From Oscillospiraceae bacterium (GTDB taxonomy: Bacteria; Bacillota; Clostridia; Oscillospirales; Ruminococcaceae): 64,000 nucleotides of DNA. This document shows positions 45,346 to 53,751 of this stretch, in pieces. Position numbers and translations under genes: made by a program. The stretch lies in contig JAQUYD010000003.1 of NCBI GenBank assembly GCA_028692035.1, positions 1-64,000 on the forward strand, in the 5' to 3' direction. Numbering within the stretch: the first letter of the stretch is position 1; every line of letters begins with the position of its first letter. The notes beneath the pieces are model-generated. The model saw nothing but the letters and a program-made list of their open reading frames with translations. It was not told the DNA's origin and did not search any database.

Positions 45346-46785
45346 TTATTTTACGCCGTCCAGCATCGGTTCCAGATCCAGCGGAACCGGGCAGATATAT
45401 TTGCCGCCGGTGGCCTTTTGATATTCCTCTTTCGCCTGTTCCAGAACTTTCGGATCCTCCATAGCGCGAACGCCAGCATAGGCCAAAACCTTGGCCGCAG
45501 CCAGCATCCCCTCATGACCAATGCTGCACCCTCCCTGGGCGGTCAGCTGCCAGGAATGGCCGGGGGTTCCAATGGCGTAGGTGGCCATGTTCAGCTGCAC
45601 CGTGGGGCAGACATAGCTGACGTCTCCCACATCGGTAGAGCCGGGGCTTGCCGCCGGGTCGAATTTCAAAGGCAGGATAATATCCATCAGGGCTTTGCCC
45701 GCCAATTGGGCTGCAATTTGGGGGCCATACTCTTTTTCATAGGATTCGTTCTTGGCCTTCAACTCTTCCGCCGGATATCCCTCTTGGAACCGGGCAGCCA
45801 GCGCCTGATCCGCCTGGCTAAAGCGCGGTGCGCCGATCTCTTCCATCCCCCGCTGCAGCAGGGCGCTAAGGGTCTGGTTGGGGATAAAATCGCACAACCC
45901 GTCGGTGGTGGTGATCTCCAGCGTGGTGCCGGTCATCAGCGCAGCGCCCCGGGCGCAGTTGTCCACCCGTTCCCGCAGTTCCATCGCCTGGGACACTTTA
46001 GGCGCCCGGATGAAATAGTACAGCGCCGCATGGTCCTGCACCACATTGGGCGCACCGCCGCCTGCATCCCGATAAGCGTAGTGGACCCTCGCCTCCTGGA
46101 TCATATGCTCCCGCAGATAATTGACGCCTACATTCATCAATTCGCAGGCATCCAGGGCGCTTCGGCCCAGATGGGGCTGACCCGCCGCATGGGTGGCGCG
46201 ACCATGGAACCGGTACAGCACACAGATGCACGCCAGGCTGCTACTGCCATCCACCGCGTTTTTACTAGATGGATGCCAGGTGAAGGCGCCGTCCAACTCA
46301 TCAAACACGCCGGCCTTAGCCATGTACATTTTGCCGCTGCCGTCCTCCTCCGCGGGGCATCCAAAATAGGCTACTGTACCGGCCAGTCCATGGTCTTTCA
46401 TGTACTCTTTAACGGCCATCGCCGCGGCCAACGACCCAACGCCCAGCTGGTTGTGCCCACAGCCATGTCCCGCATTTCCGTTTTCAAAAGAGGCCCGCTG
46501 CCAATTGCCGGCTTGCTGGCTTAAATCAAACAGCGCGTCGAACTCACCCAAAAAGCCGATGACCGGTTTTCCCTGCCCGTATCTGGCCACAAACGCCGTA
46601 GGGATCCCCGCAACCCCTTTTTCGACTGAAAATCCTTCTTCTTCCAAGCAGCGCTCCAGCGCCGCGGCGGACTGAAACTCCTGATAGCCCACCTCCGCAT
46701 AGCGCCAAATTTCCTCACTGAGCGCTGTAAGTTTTTGCCGTTTTTGCTCGACGTATCCTTCCAGAATGCTTGCCAGCTGATCCAA
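45346..46785 (-). CDS. M20 family metallo-amidohydrolase (AbgB-like), copy 1
   Basis: The TTG at 46785 is chosen because GAAGGGAG lies 8 nt upstream and it gives 479 residues, exactly the length of the paralogue, with aligned N-termini (LDQLASILEGY against MERLAEKITQF). An ATG at 46812 would add nine residues. Landmarks: LGEFDALFDLSQQAG, GHGCGHNQLG, CPAEEDGSGKM, GRATHAAGQPHLG. It is the first gene of the pair. Differences in the outer parts from copy 2 suggest related but distinct substrates. Confidence 0.86.
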   Translation of the reverse strand: MDQLASILEGYVEQKRQKLTALSEEIWRYAEVGYQEFQSAAALERCLEEEGFSVEKGVAGIPTAFVARYGQGKPVIGFLGEFDALFDLSQQAGNWQRASFENGNAGHGCGHNQLGVGSLAAAMAVKEYMKDHGLAGTVAYFGCPAEEDGSGKMYMAKAGVFDELDGAFTWHPSSKNAVDGSSSLACICVLYRFHGRATHAAGQPHLGRSALDACELMNVGVNYLREHMIQEARVHYAYRDAGGGAPNVVQDHAALYYFIRAPKVSQAMELRERVDNCARGAALMTGTTLEITTTDGLCDFIPNQTLSALLQRGMEEIGAPRFSQADQALAARFQEGYPAEELKAKNESYEKEYGPQIAAQLAGKALMDIILPLKFDPAASPGSTDVGDVSYVCPTVQLNMATYAIGTPGHSWQLTAQGGCSIGHEGMLAAAKVLAYAGVRAMEDPKVLEQAKEEYQKATGGKYICPVPLDLEPMLDGVK

Positions 46786-46868
46786 TTTTGCCACTCCCTT
46801 CAATCGTTTCATCTGTTTTTATTCTACTTTCCCTCCGTGAAAAAGTAAAGCTTTTCCTGTACCAGCAC

Positions 46869-46897
46869 TTGTAAAAAAACGGTTTTTTTACTATAAT
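46869..46897 (+). promoter_or_regulatory. promoter with palindromic spacer
   Basis: TTGTAA and TATAAT, 17 bp apart. GTAAAAAAA and TTTTTTTAC (46871-46891) form a 9-bp inverted repeat around CGG that fills the spacer. It drives the DUF1846-mscL genes. Confidence 0.65.
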
Positions 46898-46996
46898 GGA
46901 TTTAATTGTTGTACGTTATCCGCCCTGCGAAACCAATGGCCGAGATTGTCTCTTGGCCGTTTTTCGTGCTGGCGTGGAGAGGAAGGGTATGTGCTT

Positions 46997-48481
46997 ATGA
47001 AGGGGAACGGATTTGACAACCAAAAATATGTGCACCTACAGTCGGAGCACATCAAAAAACGTATCGCTCAATTTGGCGGGAAACTGTATCTGGAATTCGG
47101 CGGGAAACTGTTCGACGATTTTCACGCTTCCCGGGTGCTTCCCGGATTTGAGCCGGACAGCAAGGTCAAGCTGCTGCTCGAACTAAAAGAACAGGCGGAA
47201 ATCGTCATTGTCATCAACGCCTCAGACATTGAAAAGAACAAGATCCGCGGCGATTTGGGGATCACCTACGATTTGGATGTGCTGCGTTTGATCGACGCGT
47301 TCCGCGGGATTGGGCTGTACGTCGGCAGTGTTGTTCTAACCCGCTACGCGGGACAAGCCGCCGCCGACGCGTTTATCAAACGGTTGGAACGGCTGGGCGT
47401 CCGGGTCTTTCGCCATTATTCCATCGAGGGGTATCCCTCCAACGTCTCGTTAATCGTCAGCGAACAGGGGTACGGCCGTAACGAGTTTATCGAGACCTCC
47501 CGGCCGCTGGTGGTCATCACGGCCCCGGGCCCCGGCTCCGGCAAAATGGCTACCTGCCTGTCCCAGCTGTACCACGAGTACAAGCGTGGCGTCAAGGCCG
47601 GATATGCCAAATTTGAAACGTTTCCCATCTGGAATATCCCGCTGAACCATCCCATCAACCTGGCTTACGAGGCGGCGACCGCCGACTTAAACGACGTGAA
47701 CATGATCGACCCATTCCATCTGGAAGCCTATGGCGTCACCACTGTCAATTACAACCGGGATGTGGAAATTTTCCCTGTACTGCGGGCGATGTTCGAGAAA
47801 ATCATGGGAAAATGCCCCTATAAATCCCCTACCGATATGGGGGTCAACATGGCGGGAAACGCCATTGTGGACGACGAGGTTTGCCGGGAAGCATCCCGGC
47901 AGGAAATCATCCGCCGGTATTACCAAAGCCTCTGCGATCGCCGCCAGGGCTTGTTGGAGGAGGACGTCCTTTACAAGCTGGAGCTTTTGATGAACCAGGC
48001 TGGGGTTTCCACCGCTGACCGGCCAGTAGTCAACGCGGCCATCGAGCGAGCGGAGGACACCGGTATGCCCGCCGCTGCCATCCAGCTGCCGGACGGGCAG
48101 ATTGTCACCGGAAAAACCTCCGACCTGCTGGGCTGTTCCGCGGCGCTGCTGCTCAACGCGCTGAAGGTGATGGGTGGCATCCACCACGATATCCACCTGA
48201 TTTCCCCCATCGTGATTGAGCCTATCCAAAAGCTTAAGACCAAAGACCTGGGCGGACACAATCCGCGGCTGCACACCGATGAGATCCTCATCGCCCTTTC
48301 GATCAGCGCCGCCACCAACCCCACTGCCGAACTGGCGATGAATCAACTTCCCCGCCTACGCGGATGCGAAGCCCATTCTTCGGTGATCCTGTCCCAGGTA
48401 GACGACAGTACCTTTAAAAAACTGGGTGTGCACCTGACCTGCGAGCCCGCCTATCAAACGAAGAAACTGTATCACAAATAA
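46997..48481 (+). CDS. DUF1846 family protein
   Basis: A 494-residue cytoplasmic protein. The ATG at 46997 or the GTG at 46991 could be the start, both behind AGGAAGGG. NQKYVHLQSEHIKKRIAQFG, LYLEFGGKLFDDFHASRVLP, the loop ITAPGPGSGKMATCLSQLYH and GKTSDLLGCSAALLLNALK match DUF1846. The GPGSGKM segment looks like a modified nucleotide-binding loop. A crystal structure exists for the family but no accepted reaction is known to me. mscL follows after 15 bp. Confidence 0.88.
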   Translation: MKGNGFDNQKYVHLQSEHIKKRIAQFGGKLYLEFGGKLFDDFHASRVLPGFEPDSKVKLLLELKEQAEIVIVINASDIEKNKIRGDLGITYDLDVLRLIDAFRGIGLYVGSVVLTRYAGQAAADAFIKRLERLGVRVFRHYSIEGYPSNVSLIVSEQGYGRNEFIETSRPLVVITAPGPGSGKMATCLSQLYHEYKRGVKAGYAKFETFPIWNIPLNHPINLAYEAATADLNDVNMIDPFHLEAYGVTTVNYNRDVEIFPVLRAMFEKIMGKCPYKSPTDMGVNMAGNAIVDDEVCREASRQEIIRRYYQSLCDRRQGLLEEDVLYKLELLMNQAGVSTADRPVVNAAIERAEDTGMPAAAIQLPDGQIVTGKTSDLLGCSAALLLNALKVMGGIHHDIHLISPIVIEPIQKLKTKDLGGHNPRLHTDEILIALSISAATNPTAELAMNQLPRLRGCEAHSSVILSQVDDSTFKKLGVHLTCEPAYQTKKLYHK

Positions 48482-48496
48482 AAGGAGGCTGTTTTG

Positions 48497-48913
48497 ATGC
48501 GAAAAAATGGATTTTGGACTGAATTTCGCCAGTTTATCGCCAAGGGGAATGTAATGAACCTGGCGGTCGGCGTGATGATCGGCGCCGCCTTCCAATCGAT
48601 TATCAATTCGTTGGTCAGCGATATTGTGTCCCCCGTCATCGGCCTGTTTGCCAGCGCCGACATGAGCGACTGGTCGGTTGCCATCGGTGGCGCTCAGATC
48701 CGCTACGGCGCGTTTTTAACGGCGGTTATCAACTTTTTGATTATGGCGCTAGTGATTTTTTGGTTGGTCAAGCTGTTAAACAAAATTTTCTCCCTCGGCA
48801 AAAAGGCCAAACCGGAAACCCAACCCACTACAAAAAAGTGCCCCTTCTGTTGCAGCGAAATCGCGGCGGACGCCACTCGTTGCCCCCACTGTACATCGGA
48901 GCTAAAAGGGTGA
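48497..48913 (+). CDS. mscL: large-conductance mechanosensitive channel MscL with zinc ribbon
   Basis: A 138-residue channel that opens under membrane tension to release solutes. The ATG follows AAAGGAGG. The N-terminal helix EFRQFIAKGNVMNLAVGVMI and the second helix around FLTAVINFLIMALVIFWLVK are typical. A C-terminal extension carries CPFC and CPHC pairs (KCPFCCSEIAADATRCPHCT), a zinc ribbon absent from the E. coli protein. Confidence 0.93.
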   Translation: MRKNGFWTEFRQFIAKGNVMNLAVGVMIGAAFQSIINSLVSDIVSPVIGLFASADMSDWSVAIGGAQIRYGAFLTAVINFLIMALVIFWLVKLLNKIFSLGKKAKPETQPTTKKCPFCCSEIAADATRCPHCTSELKG

Positions 48914-48943
48914 TCCTTTGTTTTATCCATCCGGCGTATGCAG

Positions 48944-48987
48944 TCAAAAAAGCCATCGGAGGCGTTTGCATTCGATGGCTTTTTTGA
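48944..48987. terminator. bidirectional terminator
   Basis: TCAAAAAAGCCATCG and its exact complement, 14-nt loop. It lies between mscL and the convergent pyrophosphatase gene. Confidence 0.85.
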
Positions 48988-49020
48988 CCGTGTTATCGCT
49001 TGGATTTCCATTTTGCAACA

Positions 49021-49566
49021 CTATAAATTTTCGGATGTTGCACCAAACTTTTCTTTGTAAAATCCAATGGCCTTCTGAATGACCTGCATCGCATCCTCTG
49101 GGCCCAGCACCTCATCCACCGCCGTATCCTTATTTTCCAACGCTTTGTAAACACTGAAAAAATGGCGCATCTCATCGTAGATATGCCGCGGCAGGGAAAA
49201 GATGCTCTGATAGTCGTTGTAATGGGGGTCCCCAAAAGGAACAGCAATGATTTTTTCATCCCGGCGGCCATTATCCAGCATCTGGATCACACCGATGGGA
49301 TAGCAGCGCACCAACGTCATTGGATGAAGCGGTTGGGCGCAAAGCACTAACACATCCAGCGGGTCGAAGTCGTCGCCATAAGTCCGCGGGATAAACCCGT
49401 AGCTGGCAGGGTAGTCGGTGGAGGTGTGCAGCACCCGGTCTAAAATGATGAGGCCCGTTTCCTTATCCATCTCGTATTTGTTTTTAGAGCCCTTGGGAAT
49501 TTCAATGACCGCAATAAAATCTTTTGGGGAAATCCGCTTGGGGTCCATATCATGCCAGATGTTCAT
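49021..49566 (-). CDS. ppa: inorganic pyrophosphatase (family I)
   Basis: A 181-residue soluble Mg2+-dependent pyrophosphatase. The signature is GDDFDPLDVLVL with PASYGFIPRTYG upstream, and the N-terminal EIPKGSKNKYEMDK carries substrate-contact residues. AAAGGAGGGA precedes the ATG. It is the last gene of the minus-strand glycan locus, 25 bp after the DUF2304 gene, where it could remove pyrophosphate released by sugar-nucleotide synthesis. Clostridia more often rely on other PPase types, so its placement here is informative. Confidence 0.92.
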   Translation of the reverse strand: MNIWHDMDPKRISPKDFIAVIEIPKGSKNKYEMDKETGLIILDRVLHTSTDYPASYGFIPRTYGDDFDPLDVLVLCAQPLHPMTLVRCYPIGVIQMLDNGRRDEKIIAVPFGDPHYNDYQSIFSLPRHIYDEMRHFFSVYKALENKDTAVDEVLGPEDAMQVIQKAIGFYKEKFGATSENL

Positions 49567-49591
49567 ACCATTCCCTCCTTTTTGCTGTTGT

Positions 49592-49960
49592 TTATCCTGC
49601 CGCTTTCCCGCTTTCGCCTTCCTGCTCCTTTTCCAACCGCTCCCTCAACGCAATTTCCTGCGTTAAAGCCCGGATCTTCACATCCAATTGGGAAAGGCGG
49701 ATCGAAAGGGAAAACGCTTTGAGAATCAAGATAAAAATAATTGCCAAAAAAATGAAGTTTACCGGTGACTGGATTCCAATCCTTTCCGCCGCCCAGTTGG
49801 CAATACCGGGAAAAACACTTAAAATAACCAAGGCTGCCGGAAAGGCCATCCAAAAAATGGAATCCTCAATCTGCAATTGTGATTTGCGGATTTTCCGCGC
49901 CGTATACCATAACGTCAGTACCGACACAATCATCAGTGCGATACGAAGAACCATCGACAA
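49592..49960 (-). CDS. DUF2304 family membrane protein
   Basis: A 122-residue protein; the TTG at 49960 follows AAAAGGGGGG with 7-nt spacing. It has three hydrophobic helices (IALMIVSVLTLWY; IFWMAFPAALVILSVFPGIA; VNFIFLAIIFILILKAF) and a coiled-coil tail of about 35 residues. DUF2304 genes usually follow a GT2 gene of the dolichol-phosphate-mannose-synthase type, as here (2 bp away). It may help present the lipid-linked sugar. Confidence 0.82.
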   Translation of the reverse strand: MSMVLRIALMIVSVLTLWYTARKIRKSQLQIEDSIFWMAFPAALVILSVFPGIANWAAERIGIQSPVNFIFLAIIFILILKAFSLSIRLSQLDVKIRALTQEIALRERLEKEQEGESGKAAG

Positions 49961-49962
49961 GG

Positions 49963-50655
49963 TTAATCCCCCCTTTTCCGAAACCACTGAATCAAAATAA
50001 TCGAGGTACACATCCGGATCATGTACTCCGTCGCCCGCCGGAAATTAAAATAGCTTTCCCCGGCGATTCGCTCCCGCATCTGCACCTGCACCTCCTGCAC
50101 GCTGGCGCCGCCGCGGATTAAATAAGCAATGGTGTCCGGCTCCGGTCCATAATTGAGGTTGCGGGCAAATTCCTGGATCATCGTCCGGTTGAACAGCCGC
50201 ATCCCAGAGGTTGGATCTTTGATCGTTGCGCCGGTGGTGATTTTAATCGCCAATTGGATCATCTGGTTGCCCAGCATCCGCAAGCCAAAGGGCTTTTTCT
50301 CATTCTTAAAGCGGGAGCCGATCACCACATCCAAATCCTCCACCGCCATTTTTTCCGCCATCGCCCCAATGTAGCCCGGATCATGCTGCCCATCCCCGTC
50401 AAACTGGATCGCCATATCATAATCCAGCCTATCCGCGTAGCGCAGCCCCGCCTGAAAGGCGCCTGTCAAACCCAGGTTCACCGGCAAGTCCAAAAAACGG
50501 TAGCCCCGCTCCCGGCAGATCTTGCCGGTATGGTCCCTTGAGCCGTCATTTACCACCAGATAATCATACTGCGGATAATGCTCAACCAGGTTGTCCACCA
50601 CCCGCTCAATATTTTCCTGCTCGTTATAAGCCGGTATGACGATTAGAAGCCGCAA
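49963..50655 (-). CDS. GT2 family glycosyltransferase (polyprenyl-phosphate sugar type)
   Basis: A 230-residue GT-A enzyme. The TTG at 50655 has AAGGGGAGA upstream and starts the domain directly: RLLIVIPAYNEQENIERVVD. VNDGSRDHT and the metal-binding FDGDGQHDPG are present. No membrane helices at the C-terminus, so it is the DPM1/DPMS-like type that loads a sugar on polyprenyl phosphate. It starts 32 bp inside the end of the acyltransferase gene. Confidence 0.88.
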   Translation of the reverse strand: MRLLIVIPAYNEQENIERVVDNLVEHYPQYDYLVVNDGSRDHTGKICRERGYRFLDLPVNLGLTGAFQAGLRYADRLDYDMAIQFDGDGQHDPGYIGAMAEKMAVEDLDVVIGSRFKNEKKPFGLRMLGNQMIQLAIKITTGATIKDPTSGMRLFNRTMIQEFARNLNYGPEPDTIAYLIRGGASVQEVQVQMRERIAGESYFNFRRATEYMIRMCTSIILIQWFRKRGD

Positions 50656-51650
50656 ATAGATCTCCCCTTCTCCGGATAAAATATTTTTGTACGAAAGAAA
50701 ATGGATGAAAAACATACCGGAAAAGTGGCAGGCGTTCCATGGCCTTGGCCACGGAGACTGGGAAAAAAAGCCCCCCGGTAAAATAAAGAAAAAGCAAAAA
50801 GATGGTTGGAAGCCCATTCAGTACACCGGAAAACTGGTGCATAAACGCAAACAGCATCTGTTGAATGAGATAAATCGGCAACGTGTATTTTCCCAAATCC
50901 GCCATCCAGCTGTCCTTTGATTTTTCAAACCAGCGTAAAAAACACTGCGTCAGCAAGAAAGAACCCGGGATCCCCAAAAGCCCTTTGACATAGCCGTTTT
51001 GGATCGAATCCGGCCCCCACAGGACATAAATCAGGCTTCCCGCTCCCAATAGGCCGACGAATAAAAGCCATCGCGTCTGCCAAGCGGCCCTTTTCGTCCA
51101 AAAATCGGTTCCCGCTAAAAAGAAAACCAGAAGATACGCGCAAAACGCTCCAGCTGCACGATTCAAAAAGCTTAGTCCAAGCCAGAGGAATAAAAGTGTT
51201 AGCAGTACACACCCCCCCCCGCGGGGTATACTTTGATTTGCGTCCGCAAATCAAAAAGGCGATCAGTTCAATCACCATGAGAATCCCTACAAACCAGAAA
51301 TGGTTCAAACTCACGATAAACGAACGAATCCAGGATCCATCCATTCCAAACGCGCAGCGCAGCGCCACATACAGCGGGACAAAAAACGCAACCGGTACCG
51401 CCAGATTGATTTCCCGGCGGAAAAGCCATTTCCAGTCGAAGGCGCCTTGGGGAAACTGGGAAAAGAACAAATAACCGCTGACGGAGAAAAAAGCTGCCAT
51501 ATGAAAGGTATAAATTCCATACCATAACACAGCGCCGCCAAAAAAGCGCTCTACACCGATCGTTTGCAAAGAATGGCCCAAAACTACCAGGACAATCAAA
51601 AAGGACTTCATCAAATCAAGCCAAACAAGCCTCTTTTTTGTCTCCGCCAT
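50624..51650 (-). pseudogene. acyltransferase family 3 gene, frame broken at a G9 tract
   Basis: The reading frame from 51650 starts KRLVWLDLMKSFLIVLVVLGHS, the membrane O-acyltransferase (acyl_transf_3) signature with its His, and continues through about six helices to KYTPRGG. There a run of nine G (51220-51212) shifts the frame. The second half continues one base over (LTLLFLWLGLSFLNRAAGAF, then the remaining four helices) to 50624. With eight G, or eleven, one 341-residue protein results, the normal family length. It could be a true mutation, a phase-variable switch, transcript slippage or a sequencing error. Confidence 0.75.
51212..51255 (-). repeat. G9 homopolymer with adjacent hairpin
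   Basis: Nine C on the plus strand (51212-51220), preceded in the coding direction by GTATACCCCGC and by a perfect 11-bp inverted repeat (51232-51242 and 51245-51255, 2-nt centre). Confidence 0.85.
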
Positions 51651-51674
51651 TGGTTTGTCTCCTTTTCAATCGTC

Positions 51675-52472
51675 TCAAGCGATTTTGTTGCTGTTTTCGC
51701 TTTGCTTGTAAAAATGTTCAATGATCCCCGCAATCCATCTGGGCCAGAATTTACAGAGCATTTCGTAATCTTCCCTGCCGCGCAGGGACGCGCCGATGAT
51801 CTCGCTCGTGGCCGATTCCCCGTGGATCCGGTGTTTCATCAAAGCCTTTGGCACATAGACAAACGCGCCTTTTTCCCGGCTCAACCGCTCCCATGCCTGC
51901 CAGTCCACATTGCTTTTAAAGTGCGGCGTGAAAACGGGAACCGGTAGGTTATCCGCCACATAGGTGACTGCCGGACAGCAAATCGGGCAGCCCATGGACA
52001 GAATGCGCCGGCGAATAAACCTGCTTTTTTGCAGCGGGCCAAAGCGCAGCGGCCACAGCATCAGCCGCTTGATTTTTAAAAGCCGGTTTTTCCACACCGT
52101 TTTCCCCCCGCGCAGCTCCCCGTAACCGGAAAACGCGATCAGCGGGCGCTTTGCCCCGTTGATCCCCCGCAAAATCCCTTCCAGATATCCCGGCTCATAG
52201 ATATCGTCCTGATGTGCGATGGTAACCAGCGGGCTGCCAGCCTGGGCATAGCCGAAATTCCAGTCCTCGGCGATCCCTCTAGCGCCGGTGTTGATGAACA
52301 GCGGCAGCCCATATTTTTCGCAAAGGGCTTCGATCCCTCCATTCGGAGTGGAAGTCGATACAATCATTTTACTAGGAACTGTCTGCTTTTGCAAGGAACG
52401 GACACATTCTTCCAAATATCCGCTCTCTTTGTAGGCGCATATGACAAAGGTGTGGTCTGAAGCGGTATACAT
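51675..52472 (-). CDS. GT2 family glycosyltransferase
   Basis: A 265-residue GT-A enzyme of a glycan assembly pathway. The start SDHTFVICAYKESGYLEECV, the nucleotide loop STSTPNGG and the metal site HQDDIYEPGYLEG are visible, and NVDWQAWERLSREKG may form the acceptor side. No membrane helix. Donor and acceptor sugars cannot be deduced. It is 7 bp downstream of the flippase gene. Confidence 0.85.
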   Translation of the reverse strand: MYTASDHTFVICAYKESGYLEECVRSLQKQTVPSKMIVSTSTPNGGIEALCEKYGLPLFINTGARGIAEDWNFGYAQAGSPLVTIAHQDDIYEPGYLEGILRGINGAKRPLIAFSGYGELRGGKTVWKNRLLKIKRLMLWPLRFGPLQKSRFIRRRILSMGCPICCPAVTYVADNLPVPVFTPHFKSNVDWQAWERLSREKGAFVYVPKALMKHRIHGESATSEIIGASLRGREDYEMLCKFWPRWIAGIIEHFYKQSENSNKIA

Positions 52473-52479
52473 ATCTCTA

Positions 52480-53712
52480 TTACCCCTCGTTTAGATGATA
52501 GATCTTTTTCGCCGTGGACAGCGCCATCACCATAATTTGTATGGACAGCGCAATGATTTGCGCGTAACTCGCCCCGTTGGCACCAAAGCGGCCGATCAGG
52601 TCAGGCAAACAGATACAAATGGCAGAAATGCCCAGGATATTGCCAAGGAGCAATCCCTTAAACGCGCGGATTACGGTCATCAGCATATTTAAAAAGAGCA
52701 TACAGGCGGTTAAAATCGTACAAACGGTCAACGGTATCAAAAAATCCTGGTATTGCAGGATTTTTTCGCCGTACAACAGGCGCAACCCAAAGGCGCCAAA
52801 AATTTTCACACCGGTCAAAGCCAAAAGGGCCAAAAGGCCGGTCAACCCCAAAAACTGCATTACAAGGCCGGTCAATTTCTTTCGCGCGCCCTGTTCGTAA
52901 TACTGGGCGAAAGGCGTGGCCATGGGGATAAACAAATAAGCAGCCGCCACCTGTATAATCATAATGGGAGCGCCAACCGAAGAATAAGCCCCCAAAATCT
53001 CCGATCCAATGGCTTTTTCCAGATAGATTTTTGGTAAAGACAGGGTGATCGTGTACAAAACGCTGGATAACGCAAATGGGAAACAACGCAGCAGCAATTG
53101 CTTGACCTTGTCCCATTGAAACTGCCTGAGCGGGGCAATCAGGCGCCCCAAAAAGGTTCGGTCATAAAAGAATAACGTAATGCATACGGCAAGAAAAATG
53201 CCGGCCACCGCCCATTGAACGGATTGGGAAATTTTTAAAAATCCCACGAAACAGGCCAGAGAAAGGATCCCTTTTATCAGTTTGGAACCCCCGACCAAAT
53301 CCAGCCTGCCGGCTTTCTGCCCAATCCCATAAAAGGTATCCTGAAACGTTTCCACAGCCCGATACAGCATATAGAGCAAAACCGTGATGGTCTGGGCAAC
53401 GCTGTAGTGGCTAACAATGCAGACGGCGGCACACAAAAGCGTTGAGACGAAAACGGTGCATCCCTTGGCCGCAAAATACTCCTTTTCCACAAATTCCGGC
53501 CGCAGATCCGAAATTTGGTATGAAAGCATCCCATACAGTGCTGCCGTATAAAAAATATTGGAGACCGACATGGCCAACGATAAAAACCCTGCCGCCTGAT
53601 AGCCACCCATCCGCAGCACCAATACTGTCGTCAGCCACTGACAACCTAAATTCGTAATCGATCCTGCGGAATTATATAAGATCCCCTTTTTCAGCGAAAT
53701 TTTCTTTTGCAC
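52480..53712 (-). CDS. polysaccharide flippase (Wzx/MVF superfamily)
   Basis: A 410-residue protein with about 12 helices, beginning KISLKKGILYNSAGSITNLG, a common start for oligosaccharide flippases. Such proteins move lipid-linked sugars across the membrane. Its presence beside an ABC exporter pair is notable since one locus normally uses one of the two routes. The gap to the upstream gene is 39 bp. Confidence 0.82.
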   Translation of the reverse strand: MQKKISLKKGILYNSAGSITNLGCQWLTTVLVLRMGGYQAAGFLSLAMSVSNIFYTAALYGMLSYQISDLRPEFVEKEYFAAKGCTVFVSTLLCAAVCIVSHYSVAQTITVLLYMLYRAVETFQDTFYGIGQKAGRLDLVGGSKLIKGILSLACFVGFLKISQSVQWAVAGIFLAVCITLFFYDRTFLGRLIAPLRQFQWDKVKQLLLRCFPFALSSVLYTITLSLPKIYLEKAIGSEILGAYSSVGAPIMIIQVAAAYLFIPMATPFAQYYEQGARKKLTGLVMQFLGLTGLLALLALTGVKIFGAFGLRLLYGEKILQYQDFLIPLTVCTILTACMLFLNMLMTVIRAFKGLLLGNILGISAICICLPDLIGRFGANGASYAQIIALSIQIMVMALSTAKKIYHLNEG

Positions 53713-53751
53713 TTTCCTTTTCCTCGTTTCTCGCTGGCAAAAAGCCGGCCG

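Noticed and set aside
45418-46524. Long plus-strand open frame opposite the M20 gene
   Set aside because: Antisense shadow of a high G+C coding region; no ribosome site or recognisable domain.
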